From: an uncultured Marinobacter sp.
GTDB taxonomy: Bacteria > Pseudomonadota > Gammaproteobacteria > Pseudomonadales > Oleiphilaceae
Direction of reading: 5' to 3'
Assembly (NCBI RefSeq): GCF_946886895.1
Contig: NZ_CAMPJO010000012.1
Coordinates: 35,743-99,742 of the forward strand
Length of the DNA: 64,000 bases
Part shown: in pieces, positions 58,703 through 64,000 of the stretch
Layout: each line of letters starts with the position of its first letter
Position numbering within the stretch: the first letter of the stretch is position 1
Position numbers and translations under genes: made by a program
Notes under the pieces: generated by a model
What the model was told of the DNA's origin: nothing
The model's database searches: none
Seen by the model: only the letters and a program-made list of their open reading frames with translations

Positions 58703-60487
58703 TTATGCGATTGTCAGCATTTCATCATCAGGGGAGACGGCATCACCGACCTTGATGAAGATTTCGCCGATGGTACCGGCCTTGGGTGCACGGATCTCGG
58801 TTTCCATTTTCATGGCTTCGAGAATAATCAGCACATCGCCTTCTTCCACGGCGTCACCCGGAGAAACCAGAACCTTGAAGATGTTGCCGCCCAGAGGCGC
58901 AACAACCGGCTCGCCTTCACCAGGGGCCGGCGCCGACGCTGCCGCTGCCGGTGCAGAAACCGCACCGCCCTCGCCCTGGATCTGGGAAATCTCGCCGCCC
59001 TCGGAGACTGCCACCACGAACTTCTTGCCGTTCACTTCAACGGTGTAGGTTTCGGGGCCGTCAGCTGTCTTGGCGGGCGCTGCGTCATCAGCAACCGGAA
59101 CCGGCTCAAAGGCATCCGGGTTACCACGATTTTCCAGGAACTTAAGACCAATCTGCGGGAACAGGGCGTAAGTCAGCACGTCGTCGACGGTGTTTTCCGC
59201 CAGCTTGATGCCTTTCTCTTCGGCCAGTATCTTGAGCTCGTCGGTCAGTTTGTCCATTTCTGGCTCAAGCAGATCAGCCGGACGACAGGTAACCGGCTCT
59301 TTTCCATCCAGAACACGCTCCTGCAGTTCCTTGTTCATCGGCGCCGGTGCTGCACCGTACTCGCCTTTGAGGATTGCAGAGGTTTCTTTGGAGATGGACT
59401 TGTAACGCTCGCCAGTCAGAACATTCAGTACCGCCTGGGTACCCACGATCTGGGAAGTCGGAGTGACCAGCGGAATGAAACCCAGGTCTTCGCGAACCTT
59501 GGGAATCTCGTCCAGCACCTGGTCGAACTTGTCGCTGGCGTTCTGCTCACGCAACTGGTTTTCCATATTGGTGAGCATGCCACCCGGCACCTGGGCAATC
59601 AGGATGCGGGAATCGGTACCCCGGAGGCTGCCTTCAAACTTCGCGTACTTCTTACGTACCTGACGGAAGTAGCTTGCAATCTCTTCGAGCAGGTTCAGGT
59701 CAAGACCGGTGTCACGGTCAGTACCTTCCAGAATCGCGACCACGGCTTCGGTGGGCGAGTGACCGTACGTCATGCTCATGGAAGAGATGGCCGTGTCGAC
59801 GTTATCAATACCGGCTTCCGCAGCCTTGATAGCGGTGGCGGTGGACATGCCGGTAGTGGCGTGACACTGCATGTGAATCGGGATGTCCAGTTCTTTCTTC
59901 AGGCGGCTGACCAGATCGAAGGCCACGTAGGGCTTGAGAATACCGGCCATGTCCTTGATGGCGATGGAGTCCGCACCCATGTCGGCGACTTCCTTCGCCA
60001 GCTCTACCCACATTTCGATGGTGTGCACAGGGCTGGTGGTGTAGGCAATGGTGCCCTGGGCATGCTTGCCAGTCTTACGAACGGCCTTGATGGCGCGATC
60101 CAGGTTACGCGGATCGTTCATCGCATCAAAAATACGGAACACGTCAACGCCATTCTCGGCGGCACGCTCACAGAAACGGTCTACCACATCATCGGCATAA
60201 TGGCGGTAACCCAACAGATTCTGGCCCCGCAAAAGCATTTGCTGCTGGGTGTTGGGCATGGCTTTCTTCAGTTCGCGAATACGTTCCCAGGGATCTTCGC
60301 CCAGGTAACGAATGCAGGAATCGAAGGTAGCACCGCCCCAGGATTCCAGGGACCAGAAACCGACCTTGTCGAGTTTCTCGGCAATGGGCAGCATGTCATC
60401 CAGCCGCATACGAGTGGCGAGCAGGGACTGGTGGGCGTCACGCAGGATAACGTCCGTAATCCCCAGCGGTTTCTTTGTGTCAGTCAT
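58703..60487 (-). CDS. oadA: Oxaloacetate decarboxylase, alpha subunit
   Basis: Cytosolic carboxyltransferase with biotin carrier, 594 residues. The carboxyltransferase TIM barrel opens with [14 protein letters not shown], includes the carbamylated-lysine region AIKDMAG and MQCHATTGM; an Ala/Pro-rich linker (about 460-520) leads to the biotinyl domain with Lys560 in EAMKMET. It lies between oadG (41-bp gap) and oadB (13-bp gap). Family members can instead serve methylmalonyl-CoA or pyruvate carboxylation; the oadG and oadB neighbours favour oxaloacetate. Confidence 0.95.
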   Translation of the reverse strand: MTDTKKPLGITDVILRDAHQSLLATRMRLDDMLPIAEKLDKVGFWSLESWGGATFDSCIRYLGEDPWERIRELKKAMPNTQQQMLLRGQNLLGYRHYADDVVDRFCERAAENGVDVFRIFDAMNDPRNLDRAIKAVRKTGKHAQGTIAYTTSPVHTIEMWVELAKEVADMGADSIAIKDMAGILKPYVAFDLVSRLKKELDIPIHMQCHATTGMSTATAIKAAEAGIDNVDTAISSMSMTYGHSPTEAVVAILEGTDRDTGLDLNLLEEIASYFRQVRKKYAKFEGSLRGTDSRILIAQVPGGMLTNMENQLREQNASDKFDQVLDEIPKVREDLGFIPLVTPTSQIVGTQAVLNVLTGERYKSISKETSAILKGEYGAAPAPMNKELQERVLDGKEPVTCRPADLLEPEMDKLTDELKILAEEKGIKLAENTVDDVLTYALFPQIGLKFLENRGNPDAFEPVPVADDAAPAKTADGPETYTVEVNGKKFVVAVSEGGEISQIQGEGGAVSAPAAAASAPAPGEGEPVVAPLGGNIFKVLVSPGDAVEEGDVLIILEAMKMETEIRAPKAGTIGEIFIKVGDAVSPDDEMLTIA

Positions 60488-60528
60488 CGTGTCAGCCTTC
60501 TGTTTAAAGGTTCTATCTTTTTACCGGG

Positions 60529-60777
60529 TCACTTCTTGTGGCGTGACCGGAATTGTGCAATTGCCTTTTTGATGGCTTCGGCGGTGTCGGGGTCAACCGA
60601 CGCCGGCGCCTTGGGCCTGGCACGTGTTGTTTTAGCCGGTGTTGCCGGCTCTGGCGCAAGCCGTTCTATGAGTTTGGACATGAGGAGTGTCGCGAAGACC
60701 AGAATGATCAGGAACACGAACACGAACCCCATACCTGCGATCATCAGATCGACGGCTTGTGACATCAGGTCATTCAT
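60529..60777 (-). CDS. oadG: Oxaloacetate decarboxylase, gamma subunit
   Basis: Small membrane subunit of 82 residues that joins alpha to beta and helps bind zinc. One helix (about 12-34, GMGFVFVFLIILVFATLL) is followed by a Pro/Ala-rich linker and a basic C-terminal helix. It is the first gene of the oadGAB operon; the 223-bp spacer upstream separates it from dbpA and carries no ORF I can support. Confidence 0.88.
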   Translation of the reverse strand: MNDLMSQAVDLMIAGMGFVFVFLIILVFATLLMSKLIERLAPEPATPAKTTRARPKAPASVDPDTAEAIKKAIAQFRSRHKK

Positions 60778-61000
60778 ATCGAATAGCTACCTGTCTTGGT
60801 TTGTGTGATTTCCCCGGGCTGGCCGGCCTGACCAGTTAGACCAAAGTCTAATGCCAAAGCCGCACAAAACGGGAGGCAAAATCCTGCGTAATTTACCGTT
60901 TTCAATTCCCGTGAGCAACCTAAATGGAAATTACCATACGGATTTTCCGAGTCCCCCGGCCTGTTTTGACAAACCCCACCGACTCAGGAAGCGCCTGATT

Positions 61001-62374
61001 TCAGACAATCCGGACGCGGATTTTCCGGCCCTTGATCCGGCCATTTTCCAGTCTCGACAGTGCCTTGGCGGCCAGGGACTTTTCCACCGCCACAAAACAC
61101 TGGAAATCAAACACATCAATCTTGCCGACAGCACTGCCAGGTATGCCAGCCTCACCGGTCAGGGCGCCCAGCACGTCACCCGGGCGAACCTTGTCCTTGC
61201 GACCGCCGGCAATACACAGGGTTTTCATGGCAGGCGTCACCGGTTCAGCCGGAGAGGCCAGCAAGGCACTGGTGTCGCCCCACTGAACCTCACGCCCGCG
61301 TACTGACTCAATCCGGCTGATCTTGTGGCCCTGGGACGGTGTGCAGAATGTCACCGCGTAGCCCTGCTCCCCGGCACGACCGGTACGACCGATCCGGTGC
61401 GTATGCACCTCCGGGTCCCTCGCAGGATCGGCGTTGATCACCAGCGGCAATGATTTGATGTCCAGGCCACGGGCCGCCACATCGGTGGCCACCAGCACCG
61501 GACAACTCTGATTCCCGAACCGGACCAGCACACTGTCCCGGTCCCGCTGCTCCAGGTCGCCGTGCAACGGCAACGCCGAAAACCCATGCCCGCTCAAGGT
61601 CTCCGCCATTTCGTCGCATTGCTGTTTGGTGGTGCAAAAAACGATGCATGAGGACGGCTGCCTCTGGGACAGCAGCGCCATGATGGCGTCAATCTTGCGT
61701 TCCGGTGACACCTCATAAAAACACTCTTCAATGTCGCGGTTCTCAACGCCGGATTCGGCACGTACATCCACCGGCTCGCGCTGGTACTGCTCACTGAGTT
61801 TACGGATCGGCTCTGGCCAGGTGGCCGAGAACATAAGGGTCTGTCGCGCCGGTGGCGTCCGGGACAGAATGTCTTCCATGGCCTCCTGGAAGCCCATGTC
61901 CAGCATGCGGTCGGCTTCATCAAGAACCACGGTGGCAAGCCGGTCCAACACCAGCGTGCCCTTACGCAAATGATCCTGAATCCGGCCCGGTGTTCCCACG
62001 ACAATATGGGCACCATGGCTCAGGGAACCAATCTGCGGCCCGATCGCCACCCCACCACAGAGAGTCAGCACCTTGATGTTGTCCCGGGCGCGGGCCAGCT
62101 CACGGATGGCCTTGGCGACCTGGTCCGCCAGCTCCCGTGTGGGGCACAACACCAGCGCCTGAACCGCAAACAGTCTGGGCCGGAGTCGCTCAATCAGACC
62201 AATGCCAAAGGCTGCGGTCTTGCCGCTGCCCGTCTGCGCCATGGCAATAACGTCCTGCCCCGCCAATCCCGGAGGGATCGCCGTCGCCTGAATCTCAGTG
62301 GGCCTTTCGAAACCCAACTGGTCAAGATTGGAGCGCATGGCGGCGGATAAACCGAAATCTTTAAAAGAAGACAT
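61001..62374 (-). CDS. dbpA: ATP-dependent RNA helicase DbpA
   Basis: DEAD-box helicase that helps assemble the 50S subunit by binding hairpin 92 of 23S rRNA. The 457 residues carry Q motif FERPTEIQ, Walker A AQTGSGKT (46-53), LDEADRML, MFSATWP and HRIGRTGR. The C-terminal part with VRPGDVLGALTGEAGI and GKIDVFDFQCFVAV is the DbpA RNA-binding domain. Divergent from yaiL. Confidence 0.94.
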   Translation of the reverse strand: MSSFKDFGLSAAMRSNLDQLGFERPTEIQATAIPPGLAGQDVIAMAQTGSGKTAAFGIGLIERLRPRLFAVQALVLCPTRELADQVAKAIRELARARDNIKVLTLCGGVAIGPQIGSLSHGAHIVVGTPGRIQDHLRKGTLVLDRLATVVLDEADRMLDMGFQEAMEDILSRTPPARQTLMFSATWPEPIRKLSEQYQREPVDVRAESGVENRDIEECFYEVSPERKIDAIMALLSQRQPSSCIVFCTTKQQCDEMAETLSGHGFSALPLHGDLEQRDRDSVLVRFGNQSCPVLVATDVAARGLDIKSLPLVINADPARDPEVHTHRIGRTGRAGEQGYAVTFCTPSQGHKISRIESVRGREVQWGDTSALLASPAEPVTPAMKTLCIAGGRKDKVRPGDVLGALTGEAGIPGSAVGKIDVFDFQCFVAVEKSLAAKALSRLENGRIKGRKIRVRIV

Positions 62375-62428
62375 AGAAGAAATTCCCGGGATCGGCGGAA
62401 GCTGGTTATGAAGGCAACAATGAGGGCG

Positions 62429-62434
62429 TATAAT
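62429..62434 (+). promoter_or_regulatory. Candidate -10 element of yaiL
   Basis: A perfect TATAAT lies 37 nt before the yaiL start; the best -35 candidate (TTATGA, 62406-62411) is weak. Confidence 0.4.
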
Positions 62435-62470
62435 ACTACCAGAATTCGCAACCGATTAACGGAGTTACTG

Positions 62471-63007
62471 ATGGCGTCCCTGCAAGATCAACTACTGAAA
62501 GCCGGCCTGGCGGATGACAAAAAAGCGAAAGCCATTCGCAGTGAAAAGCGCAAACAGCGAAAACAGCAGCCCAAGGGCGCAGCTCAGGTCAACGAGGCCG
62601 AAGTTCGTGCTCGCCAGGCCCGCGAAGAAAAGGCGGAACGGGATCGCCAGTTGAACCTTCAGCGTCAGCAGGCCGCCGAGAAAAAAGCCATCCAGGCCCA
62701 GATTCGTCAACTGGTTGAAACGAATCGCCTGAACCGCAGCCGGGGCGAGACCTCGTACCAGTTTGTTCACGACAAGAAAATCAAAAAGATCTTTGTGGAC
62801 GACACCATGGTCGATCAACTCTCCCGCGGCCGTCTGGCCATCGTATACGTCAATGAGAGTTATGAGGTTGTGGCGGAGGGTGTTGCCCGCAAAATCATGG
62901 AGCGGGACATGAACGCCGTTGTCGTTCTCCACGATCGCAAGCAAGAAGATGCGGGAGAAGAAGACCCCTATGCAGGTTATGAAATTCCGGATGATCTTAT
63001 GTGGTAA
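62471..63007 (+). CDS. yaiL: DUF2058 family protein YaiL
   Basis: A 178-residue protein very close in layout to E. coli YaiL: SLQDQLLKAGL at the start, a lysine/arginine- and glutamine-rich coiled middle, KKIFVDD and the shared end DPYAGYEIPDDLMW. It is sometimes called a nucleoprotein/polynucleotide-associated enzyme, but its role is unknown. GGAG 7 nt upstream supports the ATG at 62471 over an open extension to 62408. Divergent from dbpA. Confidence 0.9.
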   Translation: MASLQDQLLKAGLADDKKAKAIRSEKRKQRKQQPKGAAQVNEAEVRARQAREEKAERDRQLNLQRQQAAEKKAIQAQIRQLVETNRLNRSRGETSYQFVHDKKIKKIFVDDTMVDQLSRGRLAIVYVNESYEVVAEGVARKIMERDMNAVVVLHDRKQEDAGEEDPYAGYEIPDDLMW

Positions 63008-63159
63008 CCAGGCGGCCTTTTTCTGATAGCAATCAGAGGATGGCCCCTGTTTTTCCGTATCACGTTAAAACACCCAGCAACCATCTGTAACGGTAAATTC
63101 CTGGAATACACTGCCGTAAACCGCCTTAATACAAACCGAGTATACGCCACCCCCACCCT

Positions 63160-63404
63160 CACAACGTATCAGGAAAGCCCGGCGGCTTCGCTGCCCTGCT
63201 CCTACTCACTATCCTGGTCGGCCTGGTGGGTGATCGTGCTCTGGAGCGATACAGCCAGAGGTCGAAGATTGCAGCCCTGCCCGGACAAGTGAATACCGGG
63301 CTGGCACCGTTCTGGATGTCACTGATCAGTCCGCCGCTTCGTCCAACCAGACCGCAAGCTCCAGCAGCGAGCTGCAGAATCTGGTTTCCCGCTTCCGGAT
63401 CTAG
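63160..63404 (+). pseudogene. Remnant of a methyl-accepting chemotaxis receptor
   Basis: One frame (63181 onward) reads GGFAALLLLTILVGLVGD, then ALERYSQRSK and QVNTGLA, which looks like the N-terminal membrane helix and start of the sensor domain of a chemoreceptor. Another frame (63300-63404) reads ASSSSELQNLVSRFRI before a stop, the usual end of such receptors. The whole signalling middle (several hundred residues) is missing and the frames disagree, so an internal deletion joined the ends. No start codon remains. The spacer before it, from 63008, holds nothing I can support. Confidence 0.5.
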
Positions 63405-63412
63405 CCCCCAAA

Positions 63413-63484
63413 GCAAAACGCCCCAGCCCGTGAGATGCACAGACTGAGGCGTTCTGATCTTGATATGGCGCGGCTGGGAGGATT
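63413..63484. repeat. 72-bp direct repeat, copy 1 (terminator plus tRNA-Arg 3' end)
   Basis: Matches 63604-63675 with one difference (GCCCCAG against GCCTCAG). It contains the tRNA-Arg terminator and the last 19 nt of the tRNA, including the CCA end (63466-63484, minus strand). No tRNA body follows here; the repeat runs straight into the palindromic element. Confidence 0.9.
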
Positions 63485-63596
63485 AGGCGGGCCTTCGGCC
63501 CTTCCCCGTCGGGGCCGCCGTCGCCTTGCTCCGGCGTTCCTCAACCCACTGCGTGGGTTTCGGTCGAACCTCTTATCGGTTCAAATCCTCCCAGCC
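63472..63596. repeat. tRNA-tail palindromic element, copy E1
   Basis: The ends GGCTGGGAGGATT (63472-63484) and AATCCTCCCAGCC (63584-63596) are perfect 13-bp inverted repeats equal to the T-arm/acceptor end of tRNA-Arg. Inside are hairpins GGGCC-TTC-GGCCC (63489-63501), CCCC-GTC-GGGG (63504-63514) and AACCCAC-TGC-GTGGGTT (63543-63559), then a T-arm-like GGTTCAAATCC. Confidence 0.85.
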
Positions 63597-63603
63597 ATAC
63601 AAT

Positions 63604-63675
63604 GCAAAACGCCTCAGCCCGTGAGATGCACAGACTGAGGCGTTCTGATCTTGATATGGCGCGGCTGGGAGGATT
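63604..63675. repeat. 72-bp direct repeat, copy 2
   Basis: Second copy of the repeat at 63413-63484; here it continues into an intact tRNA-Arg gene. Confidence 0.9.
63608..63644 (-). terminator. Terminator of tRNA-Arg
   Basis: AACGCCTCAG and its complement form a perfect 10-bp stem 12 nt after the tRNA on the minus strand, followed by TTTT. Confidence 0.8.
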
Positions 63676-63733
63676 CGAACCTCCGACCGCCTGGTTCGTA
63701 GCCAGGTACTCTATCCAGCTGAGCTACAGCCGC
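63657..63733 (-). tRNA. tRNA-Arg (anticodon ACG)
   Basis: A 77-nt cloverleaf with CCA encoded. The acceptor begins GCGGCTG, the anticodon arm is CCTGG-CTACGAA-CCAGG and the T arm is GGAGG-TTCGAAT-CCTCC. The ACG anticodon, read as ICG after deamination, covers CGU, CGC and CGA. Confidence 0.97.
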
Positions 63734-63770
63734 TTAAACTCTCTTGTCCTCACCAAATGGCCGCTGGCCT

Positions 63771-63893
63771 GATGGGAGGATTATTCGGGCCTGCGGCCCT
63801 CGCCCCCTTCGGGGGCCGCCGTCGCTTTGCTCCGGCGCTCCTCAGCACACTTTGTGCGCTTCGGTCGAACCTCTTTCAGTTCAAATCCCGTCT
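63771..63893. repeat. tRNA-tail palindromic element, copy E2
   Basis: Same plan as E1: starts GATGGGAGGATT, ends GTTCAAATCCCGTC. Hairpins are GGGCC-TGC-GGCCC (63787-63799), CCCCC-TTC-GGGGG (63803-63815) and a 7-bp one with one mismatch (63844-63860). It fills the spacer between two tRNA-Arg genes. Confidence 0.85.
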
Positions 63894-63945
63894 GACTGTG
63901 AGTTCGTCGCAATTTTCGGGTGCACGAAAGAGTGTTCTTAATATG

Positions 63946-64000
63946 TGGCGCGGCTGGGAGGATTCGAACCTCCGACCGCCTGGTTCGTAGCCAGGTACTC
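63946..64000 (-). tRNA. tRNA-Arg (anticodon ACG), second copy, truncated by window end
   Basis: The 55 visible nt are identical to the 3' part of the tRNA at 63657-63733, including CCA, T arm and anticodon arm. Its 5' end lies past the window. Probably cotranscribed with the first copy. Confidence 0.95.

Noticed and set aside
63159..63440. 93-codon minus-strand frame near the window end
   Set aside because: It is opposite the chemoreceptor remnant, which reads as known protein; the minus frame shows nothing familiar.
63435..63638. 67-codon plus-strand frame through the tRNA-Arg repeats
   Set aside because: It runs across the palindromic element and terminator repeats; low-complexity translation, no ribosome-binding site.

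Overview
The window looks like chromosomal DNA of a marine gammaproteobacterium, most likely Marinobacter or a close relative. This rests on protein family content and gene order (TyrA-AroA fusion in a serC-pheA-hisC cluster, ImuABC cassette, RLAN ATP-grasp beside a GNAT/C39 gene, sodium-pumping oxaloacetate decarboxylase), on GC-rich codon use and on gammaproteobacterial tRNAs. No search was run, so genus is an inference. Almost all of it is core genome. I see no insertion sequence, prophage, integrase or CRISPR array.

Layout. 1-5.0 kb: class I aldolase, dusC, katG with an OxyR-like control region, then DUF2835 behind htpG. 7-13.3 kb: two hotdog thioesterases, DUF599 membrane protein, M48 lipoprotein peptidase with TPRs, an SCP2-like/iron alcohol dehydrogenase pair under a palindromic operator, and a periplasmic binding protein. 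13.3-18.2 kb: ybbP-ybbA divergent from tesA, whose end overlaps a yheT-type hydrolase. 18.2-26.6 kb: tRNA-Asn, M18 aminopeptidase, a small acidic unknown, an outer-membrane barrel, rlmKL, rmf, pyrD, and a CDF metal exporter behind a spacer with DnaA-box-like sites. 26.6-29.4 kb: a RimK/RLAN ligase divergent from a GNAT-C39 peptidase fusion. 29.4-33 kb: uvrB, an aspartate-type aminotransferase, a second identical tRNA-Asn.

33.4-47 kb is one long minus-strand block: gyrA, serC, pheA, hisC, tyrA-aroA, cmk, rpsA, ihfB, lapA, lapB, pyrF. It joins DNA topology, serine/aromatic amino-acid synthesis, CMP kinase and ribosomal protein S1, with stop/start contacts of 1-2 nt through much of it. 47-52 kb holds purU, ggt, a thiamine-binding-like protein, a YghU-type GST, YrhK and PCD. 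52-57.3 kb is the SOS mutagenesis cassette imuA-imuB-dnaE2 behind a near-consensus LexA box. 57.4-60.8 kb is oadGAB. 61-63 kb has dbpA divergent from yaiL. The last kilobase holds a chemotaxis-receptor remnant and a tRNA-Arg cluster full of repeats.

The least explained items are repeats. (1) Three hairpin elements (6983-7091, 7138-7241, 33126-33235) keep a core of about 54 nt while their long perfect arms differ from copy to copy. (2) Two elements of about 125 bp in the tRNA-Arg cluster have tRNA-tail-like ends and covarying internal hairpins, next to a 72-bp duplication carrying a tRNA 3' fragment. The RLAN ligase/GNAT-C39 pair is the best candidate for an uncharacterised biochemical system.
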